Shown here in pieces: positions 8,207 to 16,776 of a stretch of 38,803 nt of DNA. The DNA is from Parcubacteria group bacterium Athens0714_12. Lineage in GTDB: Bacteria > Patescibacteriota > Patescibacteriia > UBA2591 > VMGY01. The position numbers were made by a program, and so were the translations under genes. Under the pieces are notes generated by a model, which had not been told where the DNA came from, did no database searches, and was given only the letters and a program-made list of their open reading frames with translations. Location: contig VMGY01000001.1 of NCBI GenBank assembly GCA_007378955.1, forward strand, positions 1 through 38,803. Reading direction: 5' to 3'. Positions within the stretch are counted from its first letter, which is position 1, and each line of letters begins with the position of its first letter.

Positions 8207-9289
8207 GTGAAAAAAGCGTTATTTTATAAAAAATTAAAAAATCATCAAATTCAGTGCCAAGCTTGTAACCATTATTGCTTAATTTTGTCGGCCAAAAAAG
8301 GAATTTGCGGCGTCAGGGAAAATATCAAAGGTGAACTTTACGCTTTGACCTATGGTTTGGCTTGCGCGGAAAATATAGACCCGATAGAAAAAAAACCGCT
8401 TTTTCATTTTTTGCCCGGCAGTTATTCTTTATCCATCGCCACGGTCGGCTGTAATTTCAGATGTTCTTATTGCCAAAATTGGGATATTTCCCAAGGACCT
8501 AAAATTAACCCCGCGCTTTTTTTTGATTGCATTTCATGTGAAAAGATAAAACCTATCCGAAAAAAATGCGGGGTAAATCAAAAAATTGACGGCTTTGAAT
8601 TATCGCCTGGCAAAATTATTCAGGATGCTTTGGATAGCGGCTGTCAAAGCATTTCTTATACTTACACTGAGCCAACCGTATTTGTAGAATATGCTATAGA
8701 AACAATGAAATTAGCCCAAGAACGAGGAATAAAAAATGTTTGGGTCAGCAACGGCTATATGAGTAAAAAAGTCTTGGAAGAAATTTCACCATATTTAGAC
8801 GCGATTAATATTGATTTAAAATCTTTTAAAGAAAAATTTTATCAGGAAATTTGTGGCGCGCGCTTAAAGCCGGTTTTAGAAAATTTAAAAATAATAAAAA
8901 ATTTAGACATCTGGTTAGAAATAACAACCTTGGTAATTCCCGGCTTCAATGATTCACCAAAAAAATTTGAGCAAATAGCCTATTTTATAAAAAATGAATT
9001 AGGCGATGAAACGCCTTGGCATCTTTCCAAATTTTCGCCAGAAATTTCATGGCAAATGCAAAATCTTCCCCCTACTCCGGATAAAACGATTCAAAAAGCG
9101 CGGGAAATCGGCCTTGAAGGAGGCTTAAAATACGTGTATACTGGAAATATCCGAGAAAATTCCGGAGAAAATACTTATTGCCCTAAATGTAAAACATTAA
9201 ATATCAAACGGATTGGATTTTCTATAGAAAGATTGGATAAAAATGGAAAATGTTGGAAATGCGGCAATCATCTGAATTTAATCGTTTGA
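8207..9289 (+). CDS. amrS: AmmeMemoRadiSam-system radical SAM protein AmrS
   Basis: A 360-residue radical SAM protein. The cluster motif is GCNFRCSYCQNW (Cys 82, 86, 89), preceded by the Cys-rich N terminus CQACNHYC...GICGVREN seen in the AmrS/PflA-like family. The C terminus carries a CPKC...CWKCG zinc-ribbon-like extension, and a Cys-containing insert (DCISCEKIKPIRKKCG) follows the cluster motif. The family is known for co-occurring with MEMO1 and AMMECR1 proteins; neither is nearby, and the reaction is not established. The start is GTG at 8207, since no in-frame ATG lies close and the GTG is 7 nt after a TATAAT box. The TGA stop overlaps the -35 box of the clpB promoter. Confidence 0.85.
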   Translation: MKKALFYKKLKNHQIQCQACNHYCLILSAKKGICGVRENIKGELYALTYGLACAENIDPIEKKPLFHFLPGSYSLSIATVGCNFRCSYCQNWDISQGPKINPALFFDCISCEKIKPIRKKCGVNQKIDGFELSPGKIIQDALDSGCQSISYTYTEPTVFVEYAIETMKLAQERGIKNVWVSNGYMSKKVLEEISPYLDAINIDLKSFKEKFYQEICGARLKPVLENLKIIKNLDIWLEITTLVIPGFNDSPKKFEQIAYFIKNELGDETPWHLSKFSPEISWQMQNLPPTPDKTIQKAREIGLEGGLKYVYTGNIRENSGENTYCPKCKTLNIKRIGFSIERLDKNGKCWKCGNHLNLIV

Positions 9290-9313
9290 CATAATTTTAG
9301 CATATGCTAAACT
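9286..9313 (+). promoter_or_regulatory. clpB promoter
   Basis: TTGACA (overlapping the amrS stop), 16-bp spacer, TAAACT. The predicted start lies at or just inside the CIRCE operator, as in class I heat-shock genes. Confidence 0.75.
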
Positions 9314-9317
9314 AAAA

Positions 9318-9344
9318 TTAGCACTCTGAAGTTAAGAGTGCTAA
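9318..9344. promoter_or_regulatory. CIRCE operator (HrcA binding site), perfect consensus
   Basis: TTAGCACTC, 9 nt, GAGTGCTAA matches the CIRCE consensus at every arm position. It lies just downstream of the -10, so HrcA is expected to repress clpB until heat or unfolded protein inactivates it. hrcA itself is not in the window. Confidence 0.95.
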
Positions 9345-9355
9345 TGCATTGCTGT

Positions 9356-9405
9356 ATTGTTAAATTGCTAAATTGTCGCATTGATTTTCAAGACAATTTA
9401 ACAAT
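9356..9405. repeat. Inverted repeat in the clpB leader
   Basis: ATTGTTAAATTG (9356-9367) pairs perfectly with CAATTTAACAAT (9394-9405) around a 26-nt loop, 22 nt before the clpB ATG. It would form a stem in the 5' leader. A role in temperature-dependent translation is possible but unsupported. Confidence 0.65.
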
Positions 9406-9427
9406 TTGACAATGGAACAATTTAATA

Positions 9428-12055
9428 ATGAATTATATGCCTTTAATTGATAACTTCACTTTTAAATCGCAAGAAGCTTTGCAACAAGCCCAGAAAATGG
9501 CTTTTGACAAAGGCCATCAGCAAATAGACGCCCTGCATCTTCTTTATGTTTTAACTGAACAGGAGGAAGGAGTGGTTTTAACTTTATTGCAAAAATTAGA
9601 AGTTAACACCGAAGATCTCAAAAAACGGCTGACAAAAGAAATAAATAAAATTCCTAAAATCAGCGGCGAAGGAGCAATAGGCCAATTTTATATCGGGTCA
9701 GGCCTTCAAAGAGTTTTAATGCAAACCCAAAAAGAAGCCAGTAAATTAAAAGATGAGTACGTCAGCACCGAGCATCTCTTTTTGGCTATTTTGCAAGTCC
9801 CTTCTATTTGCAAAGAAATCTTGCAAAGTTTTGGCTTAAGTTATGAAAAAGTGCTCACGGTTTTAACCACCTTAAAAGGCGCGGAAACCATCACTGACGC
9901 CGAGCCGGAATCAAAATATCAAGTGATTGAAAAATACACCCAAAACTTAACCCAATTGGCCAGAGATAAAAAATTAGACCCGATTGTCGGCAGAGACGAT
10001 GAAATAAGAAGAGTAATGCAAGTTTTAAGCAGAAGAACTAAAAATAATCCGGTTTTAATCGGCGAAGCCGGCACCGGCAAAACAGCCATTATTGAAGGAT
10101 TGGCGCAAAGAATCGCTTCGGGCGACGTGCCGGAAACTTTAAAAGACAAAGAAATTTTAGTTCTTGATTTGGGTTCTTTGGTGGCGGGAACTAAATTCAG
10201 AGGCGAATTTGAAAATCGTTTAAAAGCGATTTTAAAAGAAATAAAAAAATACGAAGGCCAGATTATTTTATTTATTGACGAACTTCATACTTTAGTGGGC
10301 GCGGGCGCGATTGAGGGTTCTTTGGACGCTTCCAATATGTTAAAGCCGGCATTGGCGCGCGGCGAACTGCATTGCGTCGGCGCGACGACTTTAAAAGAAT
10401 ACCAAAAATACATTGAAAAAGACCAGGCTTTGACCAGAAGGTTTCAGCCGGTTTTTATCGGCGAGCCGAGCATTGAAGATACGGTCGCTATTTTGCGGGG
10501 CATTAAAGAAAAATATGAAATTTATCACGGCATAAAAATCACTGACGACGCTTTAATCGCCGCCGCCCAATTTTCCGCCCGCTATATCACCGACCGCTTC
10601 CTGCCGGACAAAGCAGTGGACTTGATTGACGAGGCCACCTCGGCTTTGAAATTAGAAACAGAAACCCAGCCAGATGAATTGGATAAATGGAAGAGAAAAA
10701 TCAGGCAGATTGAAATAGAAAAAGAAGCCTTGAAAAAAGAAAAAAAAGACAAATCAAAATTAAATCTTCTGGAAAAAAATCTTAATGAATTGAAAGAAAG
10801 CGCCAAAGATTTGGAAATAAAATGGCGGAACGAAAAAGACAGCATTTCTATTATCAGAAAAACTCAGAAACAATTGGAAAGCTTAAAAAACGAAGCGGAA
10901 ATAAACGAAAGAAAAGGCAATTTGCAAAAAGTGGCGGAATTGCGCTATGGCCAAATTCCCGAACTGGAAAAACAAATAAAGCACGAGGAGGAAAAATTAA
11001 AAAAATTAAGAAAAAAACAAAGAATTTTAAAAGAGGAAGTTACCGAGGAAGATATTGCCAAAGTGGTTTCCCGATGGACCGGTGTGCCTTTGACTAAAAT
11101 GCTGGAAAGCGAAAGTTATAAATTGGCGAAAATGGAAGAAGAATTGCATAAGCGGATTATTGACCAAAAAGACGCGATTAAGGCGATTGCTTCGGCGATC
11201 AGAAGGTCAAGAGCCGGCATCAGCGAAGAAAATAAACCAATGGGCAGTTTTATTTTCCTGGGCCCGACCGGCGTGGGAAAGACGGAATTAGCCAAGGCCT
11301 TGGCGGAATTTATGTTTAATGACGAGAAATCATTGATTCGTTTGGATATGTCTGAATATATGGAACGTCACACGATTTCTAAAATGCTCGGCTCCCCTCC
11401 CGGCTATGTCGGCTATGAAGAAGGCGGACAATTAACTGAAATGGTCAGGCGCCGGCCTTATTCAGTTATCCTTTTTGATGAAATAGAAAAAGCGCATTTG
11501 GAAGTTTTAAATACCCTTTTGCAAATTTTAGACGATGGCAGATTGACTGACGCCAAAGGCCGGGTGGCTAATTTCAAAAATTCAATCATTATCATGACTT
11601 CCAATGTCGGCAGTGATTTATTACAGGATTTATCTAATAAGACTACAATTGGCTTTGTTTCAGACCGGGAAAAAGAAAATACGGAAAAACAGGTCCAGGA
11701 CAAAATCAGGACAGCCCTGAAAGAAAAATTCAGGCCGGAATTTTTAAACCGCGTGGATGAGGTGATAATTTTCAAAAATTTAAGCAAAAAAGATATTGAA
11801 CAAATCATGGAACTCCAGTTGCGTATTGTGGAAAAAAGATTAAGTGAAAAAAAATTAAAAATCACCGTCAGCTTGGAAGTTAAAAAAATGCTGGCTGAAC
11901 GTGGTTATGACCCTGTTTTCGGCGCCCGGCCATTAAAAAGATTAATTCAAAATTTAATTTTAGACCCCTTGGCGATGGAAATAATTGAAGGTAAAATCAT
12001 CGAAGGACAAATCATAAAAATAACCCTAAAAAACGGAAAAGTAAATTTTTCGTAA
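9428..12055 (+). CDS. clpB: ATP-dependent chaperone ClpB
   Basis: An 875-residue Hsp100 disaggregase. Order: Clp N domain (~1-150), AAA-1 with Walker A GEAGTGKT (~212), the ClpB-type coiled-coil middle domain (~400-525, including [21 protein letters not shown] and [13 protein letters not shown]), AAA-2 with Walker A GPTGVGKT (~612), then the C-terminal D2-small domain ending near [11 protein letters not shown]. The full-length middle domain separates it from ClpC and ClpA, whose ClpP-binding loop is not evident. With DnaK it pulls proteins out of aggregates. Regulation is visible: TTGACA promoter plus perfect CIRCE. The ATG at 9437 (MPLIDNF) is an alternative start. No SD is seen. A 61-aa gene follows after 20 nt. 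Confidence 0.95.
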   Translation: MNYMPLIDNFTFKSQEALQQAQKMAFDKGHQQIDALHLLYVLTEQEEGVVLTLLQKLEVNTEDLKKRLTKEINKIPKISGEGAIGQFYIGSGLQRVLMQTQKEASKLKDEYVSTEHLFLAILQVPSICKEILQSFGLSYEKVLTVLTTLKGAETITDAEPESKYQVIEKYTQNLTQLARDKKLDPIVGRDDEIRRVMQVLSRRTKNNPVLIGEAGTGKTAIIEGLAQRIASGDVPETLKDKEILVLDLGSLVAGTKFRGEFENRLKAILKEIKKYEGQIILFIDELHTLVGAGAIEGSLDASNMLKPALARGELHCVGATTLKEYQKYIEKDQALTRRFQPVFIGEPSIEDTVAILRGIKEKYEIYHGIKITDDALIAAAQFSARYITDRFLPDKAVDLIDEATSALKLETETQPDELDKWKRKIRQIEIEKEALKKEKKDKSKLNLLEKNLNELKESAKDLEIKWRNEKDSISIIRKTQKQLESLKNEAEINERKGNLQKVAELRYGQIPELEKQIKHEEEKLKKLRKKQRILKEEVTEEDIAKVVSRWTGVPLTKMLESESYKLAKMEEELHKRIIDQKDAIKAIASAIRRSRAGISEENKPMGSFIFLGPTGVGKTELAKALAEFMFNDEKSLIRLDMSEYMERHTISKMLGSPPGYVGYEEGGQLTEMVRRRPYSVILFDEIEKAHLEVLNTLLQILDDGRLTDAKGRVANFKNSIIIMTSNVGSDLLQDLSNKTTIGFVSDREKENTEKQVQDKIRTALKEKFRPEFLNRVDEVIIFKNLSKKDIEQIMELQLRIVEKRLSEKKLKITVSLEVKKMLAERGYDPVFGARPLKRLIQNLILDPLAMEIIEGKIIEGQIIKITLKNGKVNFS

Positions 12056-12075
12056 AAACAAAAAAGGAGGGTGGA

Positions 12076-12261
12076 GTGAAAAAAGAAGATTTTAAAAAGT
12101 TGAAAAGAGGAGATATCGTGGAATCATTGTCGGGCACGCAATTTATTGTCGTGGAAACAAAAGGCCTGGGAATTGGCGATGATTACATTTATGTCGCCGA
12201 ATTATTTGAACATCCACCAAGAAGAATAAATTATCTACATCTGAAACGCCATATCCGATAA
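12076..12261 (+). CDS. Small hypothetical protein (61 aa) with a strong SD
   Basis: A GTG-started ORF with a strong Shine-Dalgarno (AAAGGAGGGTGGA), one of the only two clear SD sites I found in the window. The product, KKEDFKKLKRGDIVESLSGTQFIVVETKGLG..., is basic at its ends and reads like a small beta-barrel (GDIV...FIVVE...YIYVAELF); I cannot assign it to a family. It lies 20 nt after clpB and ends at a hairpin, so it is probably transcribed with clpB under HrcA control. It might be a heat-shock accessory protein, but that rests only on position. Confidence 0.75.
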   Translation: MKKEDFKKLKRGDIVESLSGTQFIVVETKGLGIGDDYIYVAELFEHPPRRINYLHLKRHIR

Positions 12262-12282
12262 ATTAAAAGATCGAAATTATTT

Positions 12283-12312
12283 AAGTCCGGAGAAAAAATC
12301 CCCGGGCTTTTC
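12283..12312 (+). terminator. Probable rho-independent terminator after the clpB unit
   Basis: AAGTCCGGAGA, loop of five A, TCCCCGGGCTT, then TTTTC. The 11-bp stem has one G-U and one A-C mismatch, and the T-run is short. Confidence 0.6.
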
Positions 12313-12314
12313 AT

Positions 12315-12343
12315 TTGAAATACTTAAAAAAATAAGATATGAT
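12315..12343 (+). promoter_or_regulatory. Promoter of the SLT-repeat protein gene
   Basis: TTGAAA, 17-bp spacer, TATGAT; both boxes match 5 of 6. A transcript would carry the REP-like palindrome at 12362-12474 in its leader before the ATG at 12485. Confidence 0.6.
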
Positions 12344-12361
12344 AATATAAATAAATAGTAT

Positions 12362-12474
12362 TGTCATTGCGAGGAGCCCAGTACATATATTTATGTGCTG
12401 GGCGACGAAGTAATCCCGTTTTATTAACCACAGGATTGCTTCGTCGCTCGTTTCACTCACTCCTCGCAATGACA
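12362..12474. repeat. REP-like palindrome, second copy, cloverleaf-shaped
   Basis: TGTCATTGCGAGGAG (12362-12376) pairs with CTCCTCGCAATGACA (12460-12474). Inside are CGACGAAGTAATCC with GGATTGCTTCGTCG, and a separate hairpin GCCCAGTACATA/TATGTGCTGGGC. The set could fold into a branched cruciform. The ORF at 12361-12558 in the track is only its translation. Confidence 0.9.
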
Positions 12475-12484
12475 CTTTTTGAAT

Positions 12485-13876
12485 ATGCTTATAAAAAAAA
12501 TCTGTATTTTTATCGCGATTTTAGTTTTATCCCCCCTCTCTTTTATTTTTGCCGCTGATTTTAATCCTAATTATATTATTTCCGACGCGGAATTGACTGA
12601 TTATAATTCTTTATCTTTGGATTCTATCCAAAAATTTTTAGAGATAAAAGACGGGACTTTAAAAAATTATAAAGCTGAAGACATTGACGGAAAAACCCGT
12701 GGCGGGGCGGAAATAATTTACAACGCCAGCCGGAATTATAAAATCAATCCACAAATCCTGCTCGTTTTGTTGCAAAAAGAACAAAGCTTGATAGATAATT
12801 CAAATCCGACACAATATAATTACGACTGGGCAACTGGCTTTGCCCGTTGCGATGATTGCGACCTGAATGACCCAGTGATCGTCAAATTCAAGGGTTTTGC
12901 CAAGCAAATAGACGGCGCTGCGAGCCGATTGCGCTGGTATCTTGCTCAATACGCTAATAATGAAAATGGCTGGCTGAAACAAGCAGGCGCGACTTATGAT
13001 ATTCTGCAAACTTACCAAACTCCCCCGTCTTATAAAATTACCATTGCCAACCAAGCGACCGCCTGTTTATATAATTACACGCCTTATTACCATGGCAATT
13101 ACAGTTTCTGGAAATTATGGAATAAATGGTTTACTAAAATTTATCCCGACGGAACGCTTTTACAGGCCAAAGGAGAACCGGGCGTCTGGCTGGTCCAATT
13201 TGGCAAAAAAAGGCCATTTTTAAGCCGTTCAGCCCTATTTTCCAGTTATGACACAAGTAAAATCATTCGGGTGGAAAAAGTTGATTTAGAAAGATATGAA
13301 AGCGGCAGAGCCATAAAATTTGCCCAATATTCTCTTTTAAGGTCTCCTGCCGGCACAGTGTATTTATTGATTAATAATGAAAAAAGAGGATTTAGAACAA
13401 GAGAAGCATTTAGAACGTTCGGTTATAACCCGGAAGAAATAATAGATTTGAGTTGGGAGGAGTTGGCGGACTTTCCCGAAGGAGAGCCGATTACCATTGC
13501 CAGCACTTATCCGACCGGCGCTTTACTGCAAAATAAAAGTACTGGCGCGGTTTTTTATGTCCAAAACGGCGTTAAAAACGGAATTATTGACCGAAGCATT
13601 TTAAAAATTAATTTTAAAAATAAAAAAATTATTCCGGTCGCGCCGGAAGAATTGGATAAATACGCCGCTTTGCCACCGATAAAAATAAAAGATGGCGAGC
13701 TTGTTAAATCAACTGGCCAGCCCGCGGTCTATATTATTTCCAATAGTGAAAAGCGGCCAATTACTTCCCCTGACGCTTTTAATGGTTTAGGTTATAAATG
13801 GGAGAATATAAATAACGTACCTCAAGGAGTGCTCGATTTACATCTCGCCGGCGAACCATTGGATATCGCGAGGTAA
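12485..13876 (+). CDS. Secreted lysozyme/SLT-like protein with four C-terminal repeats
   Basis: A 463-residue exported protein: signal peptide (~1-23, ending FIFAADF), an SLT/glucosaminidase-like helical domain (~70-215) with the block KINPQILLVLLQKEQSLI, whose Glu is the likely catalytic acid, and WATGFARCDDC with a CxxC pair. From ~220 there are four divergent repeats of about 60 residues with a pattern like G-LL-----G-VY-I-N--KR-I-S--AF---GY. Such repeats are common in surface proteins of Patescibacteria; I infer wall or surface binding. The protein probably trims peptidoglycan or anchors to it. Start: the ATG at 12485 places the signal peptide correctly; the track uses a TTG 6 nt earlier. 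The next gene follows after 4 nt. Confidence 0.75.
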   Translation: MLIKKICIFIAILVLSPLSFIFAADFNPNYIISDAELTDYNSLSLDSIQKFLEIKDGTLKNYKAEDIDGKTRGGAEIIYNASRNYKINPQILLVLLQKEQSLIDNSNPTQYNYDWATGFARCDDCDLNDPVIVKFKGFAKQIDGAASRLRWYLAQYANNENGWLKQAGATYDILQTYQTPPSYKITIANQATACLYNYTPYYHGNYSFWKLWNKWFTKIYPDGTLLQAKGEPGVWLVQFGKKRPFLSRSALFSSYDTSKIIRVEKVDLERYESGRAIKFAQYSLLRSPAGTVYLLINNEKRGFRTREAFRTFGYNPEEIIDLSWEELADFPEGEPITIASTYPTGALLQNKSTGAVFYVQNGVKNGIIDRSILKINFKNKKIIPVAPEELDKYAALPPIKIKDGELVKSTGQPAVYIISNSEKRPITSPDAFNGLGYKWENINNVPQGVLDLHLAGEPLDIAR

Positions 13877-13880
13877 ATTT

Positions 13881-14309
13881 ATGAAAAAAAAAGAAAAGAA
13901 AGAAACCAATATCCAAAAAATAGTTAATTATTATTTCAAGACCAAGGGTTTGAATTTGGAAGAAATTAAGGAAAGCGCCAAAAAGAAAAAGATAATTTAT
14001 TCCCGCCATGTCAGGCCGGCGAAAGAACTTTTGGAATTGGCCGGCTCGTTAAGCAAAGCCAAAGAAGCGATAAAAAAGGTGGCTAATTGGGCGATATCGC
14101 ATCACTTGGATTATACGATTGAAACCGTTTTTAAGAGATGGCTGGAATTGGACAAATTAAAACCAAAAGAAGTGGTTAAAAAGCCGTTTTACGACGACCA
14201 CCCGATGGTCTGGAGCGACGCCAAGCAAAAATGGTTTATCATTATTGACGGCGAATGGAAGGAATTTGCCGGCGACGAGAAAGAAATTGAATGGAAAGTG
14301 ATTAAATAA
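13881..14309 (+). CDS. Conserved-looking hypothetical protein, 142 aa
   Basis: I do not recognise a family. The product is basic and mostly helical in the first ~105 residues (Lys-rich start, then RPAKELLELAGSLSKAKEAIKKVANWA and TIETVFKRWLELDKL), followed by a short beta-like, Trp-rich tail (MVWSDAKQKWFIIIDGEWKEFAGDE). There is no signal peptide or membrane segment, so it is cytoplasmic. It starts 4 nt after the SLT-repeat gene and is probably cotranscribed with it. A nucleic-acid-binding role would fit the basic helices but is a guess. Confidence 0.8.
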   Translation: MKKKEKKETNIQKIVNYYFKTKGLNLEEIKESAKKKKIIYSRHVRPAKELLELAGSLSKAKEAIKKVANWAISHHLDYTIETVFKRWLELDKLKPKEVVKKPFYDDHPMVWSDAKQKWFIIIDGEWKEFAGDEKEIEWKVIK

Positions 14310-14340
14310 ATAACTATCGTATTTGTTTTAAATTTATAAT

Positions 14341-15288
14341 ATGAATTCTAATAATAAAATTAAGATTATCTTTATGGGCACTCCTAAATTCGCTGTTCCG
14401 GCTTTAAAAAAATTGGCGGATGACAAGCGATTTGAAATTTTGGCGGTAATTGCGGCGACAGACAAGCGCATTGGCAGAAAACAAATCCTCACTCCTCCGC
14501 CGGTAAAAATTTTCGCTCGAGAAAATAAAATTTTGGTTTTCCAACCAAAAAGAATTGAAAATTTTAAATTGCAAATTTCAAACTTGAAACCAGATTTAAT
14601 TATTGTGTGCGCTTTTGGTCAAATTATTCCTAAAAGTATTTTGGATATTCCTAAATACGATTGTCTTAATATCCATCCCTCCTTGCTTCCCAAATACCGG
14701 GGTCCCTCGCCTATCCAAACTGCTATTTTAAACGGAGAAAAGCAAACCGGCGTTACAATTATGCTGGTAGATGAAAAAATGGACCGCGGCCCGATTTTAA
14801 AAAATTGCGAATTGCAAATTACAAATTGCGATTTTACTTATGAAAAATTATCGGAAAAACTATCTGAACTTGGCGCTCAATTGCTTATTGAAACCATTCC
14901 TGAATGGATAAATGGAAAAATCAAAGCTAAACCGCAGGAGGAATCGCTCGCCGCTTACACCAAGATAATTCAAAAAGAAGACGGAAAAATTAATTGGAAA
15001 AAATCAGCCCAGGAAATAGAAAATCAAATCAGAGCTTTTTATCCTTGGCCGGGAACTTTCACTTTTTGGCAAAAATTAAAATTAAAAATTATCCAAGCCG
15101 CGGCGTCTCTGGAAAAACATAATTTAACCCCGGGCAAAGTATTTTTAGACAAAAACAATCAAATATCCGTCGCTTGCGGCAAAGGATATTTGATTTTAAA
15201 AAAAATTCAATTGGAAGGAAAAAAAGAAAATAAAATTGAAGATTTTATTAAGGGACACTTATCTTTTCTTGGCTCTATTTTAAATTAA
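14341..15288 (+). CDS. fmt: Methionyl-tRNA formyltransferase
   Basis: A 315-residue Fmt of normal length. The N-terminal Rossmann domain starts KIIFMGTPKFAVPAL; the formyl-transfer site shows NIHPSLLPKYRGPSPIQ, with the family's catalytic Asn, His and the SLLPKYRG loop, and then TGVTIMLVDEKMDRGPIL with the Asp. The C-terminal OB-like domain covers ~205-312. It formylates Met-tRNA-fMet with 10-formyl-tetrahydrofolate in the cytoplasm. Its presence means initiation uses formyl-Met here. The usual partner def is not next to it. Its 3' end overlaps the convergent GT2 gene by 9 nt, with no terminator between them. Confidence 0.96.
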   Translation: MNSNNKIKIIFMGTPKFAVPALKKLADDKRFEILAVIAATDKRIGRKQILTPPPVKIFARENKILVFQPKRIENFKLQISNLKPDLIIVCAFGQIIPKSILDIPKYDCLNIHPSLLPKYRGPSPIQTAILNGEKQTGVTIMLVDEKMDRGPILKNCELQITNCDFTYEKLSEKLSELGAQLLIETIPEWINGKIKAKPQEESLAAYTKIIQKEDGKINWKKSAQEIENQIRAFYPWPGTFTFWQKLKLKIIQAAASLEKHNLTPGKVFLDKNNQISVACGKGYLILKKIQLEGKKENKIEDFIKGHLSFLGSILN

Positions 15289-16776
15289 TGATTTCCTCAC
15301 TTTTTTTGTTACCCAAAAGCCGAGATATTTACCCAGCATTAATCTGGTTTGGGCGTCGAGCGCCGGAATAGCGCCGAAAAATATAAAACAAATCGGGAAA
15401 AGAATCCATTGTAAAAGCATAAATAAATAAGTATGAAACTTATATTTATCCGGCCTTGGAGGCAATAAAATAATGCTTAAAACAGCGCTGATAATCAAAC
15501 CGACCATCGCGAGTTGCATTAAAATTTCCAAAATAAAAGGCTCATTGGAAATAAGCACGCTTGTTTTTATCCCCTCTTCAGCCAGCCATAAAGGCAATTT
15601 TCCCAAAACAAAAATTAAAATTGGCGCCGTCGCCCAAGAATAGATGCCCTCGCTAAGAATAAAAAGAGATTTAAATCCTTTTTTAAAAGGGATTTTTTTA
15701 TTTTTCCAAAGATTCCAAATCAAATAAGGAATATTTTCCGCGCCATAAGCCCAGCGCCTTTGCTGTTTGTATTGATTAACCAAGCTTTGCCATAAACTGC
15801 CGGCATAAACCGTATCCATGGAAATCGGGATATATAAGGGCGCTACCGAGTAATTGCCGTTATAATGAATAAAACATTGATAAAAAATTCTTGAGTCTTC
15901 GCTGACAATGTCGTTTTGCCAAAATCCCACATCCACCAGGGCGTTAAAACTCATGCTATGCGAAGAAAAAGTTGACATCCTTTCAGGCCTGTTTAATTCT
16001 GTTAATAGCCAAAAAGTCGTGCCCCTGGAAACTATGCGCGTTAAGGCCGGGGAATCCCAGATATTATTATTAAATAAAGCGATTGGCTGAAAAGACGCGT
16101 GAACAGGGTCGGGATGAGTCAAATATGTATAAGTCAAATAACTGAAGTATTGCCGGTGCGGACAGCTATCCACGTCAAAAGAAGAAACAATAATTTTTTT
16201 ATAAGGAATTTTTAATTGGTCTATCAATATTTTGGCTTTTTTGCCGGCATAATGGGTATTTGAACCCTTACCCGCCAATTCGCCGGGTAAATCTTTAGGA
16301 TGAAGTTCTATTAAAAGCCGGAAAAATTTGCCGGCAAAATCTTTTTTAATTTCTTCAACGATTTTTAAAAAATTTTCTTTGTCTTTTTCTTCGCCGGCTA
16401 AAACCACGATAAATTTATCCAAAGAATAATCCATTTTAATTAAATTTTCAAAAGTTGATTTGATTACTTCTATCCCCTCTTTATAAGTAGGTAGAATTAT
16501 TAAATGGTAAATTTCAGGCCAGTCTTTTATTGTTTTTAATCTTTCCAGCCAATTTATTTTTAAAGTTTTTTTAAATCTTTGCCATGAAATAATAAGATGG
16601 ATTTGAAGATAGACAATTTTAATCAGCCAGTATAAATCAAAAAGAATAATAAAATAAATAGCCCAGAGCGGCTTGAAATACGAAAATAAAAAAGCAAGAA
16701 TAAAAGTCATCCAGACTAAAGCGCCGGGAATTATTTCTAAAATTCTATAATAAGGATTTTTTGACAATTTAGGCAT
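15280..16776 (-). CDS. Membrane glycosyltransferase, GT2, processive type
   Basis: A 498-residue GT2 enzyme with two hydrophobic segments at the N terminus (~15-60) and several at the C terminus (~365-475). The catalytic set is complete: the nucleotide-sugar region LIILPTYKEG, SSFDVDSCP (DxD), VSEDSRIF (ED base) and QQRRWAYG (Q-x-x-RW), which marks processive synthases such as those of cellulose, chitin and hyaluronan. It probably builds a polysaccharide from a UDP-sugar and passes it across the membrane; substrate unknown. Its ATG overlaps the stop of the flippase-domain gene by 1 nt, so the two act in one operon with the metallophosphoesterase. It converges with fmt. Confidence 0.88.
   Translation of the reverse strand: MPKLSKNPYYRILEIIPGALVWMTFILAFLFSYFKPLWAIYFIILFDLYWLIKIVYLQIHLIISWQRFKKTLKINWLERLKTIKDWPEIYHLIILPTYKEGIEVIKSTFENLIKMDYSLDKFIVVLAGEEKDKENFLKIVEEIKKDFAGKFFRLLIELHPKDLPGELAGKGSNTHYAGKKAKILIDQLKIPYKKIIVSSFDVDSCPHRQYFSYLTYTYLTHPDPVHASFQPIALFNNNIWDSPALTRIVSRGTTFWLLTELNRPERMSTFSSHSMSFNALVDVGFWQNDIVSEDSRIFYQCFIHYNGNYSVAPLYIPISMDTVYAGSLWQSLVNQYKQQRRWAYGAENIPYLIWNLWKNKKIPFKKGFKSLFILSEGIYSWATAPILIFVLGKLPLWLAEEGIKTSVLISNEPFILEILMQLAMVGLIISAVLSIILLPPRPDKYKFHTYLFMLLQWILFPICFIFFGAIPALDAQTRLMLGKYLGFWVTKKVRKSLI

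Noticed and set aside
10822-11097. 91-aa ORF inside clpB, and similar ORFs inside other genes
   Set aside because: These are frame shadows of Lys-rich coding sequence with no start signal or family resemblance.
12361-12558. 65-aa ORF MSLRGAQYIYLC...
   Set aside because: It is the translation of the REP-like palindrome and overlaps the signal-peptide region of the real gene in another frame.
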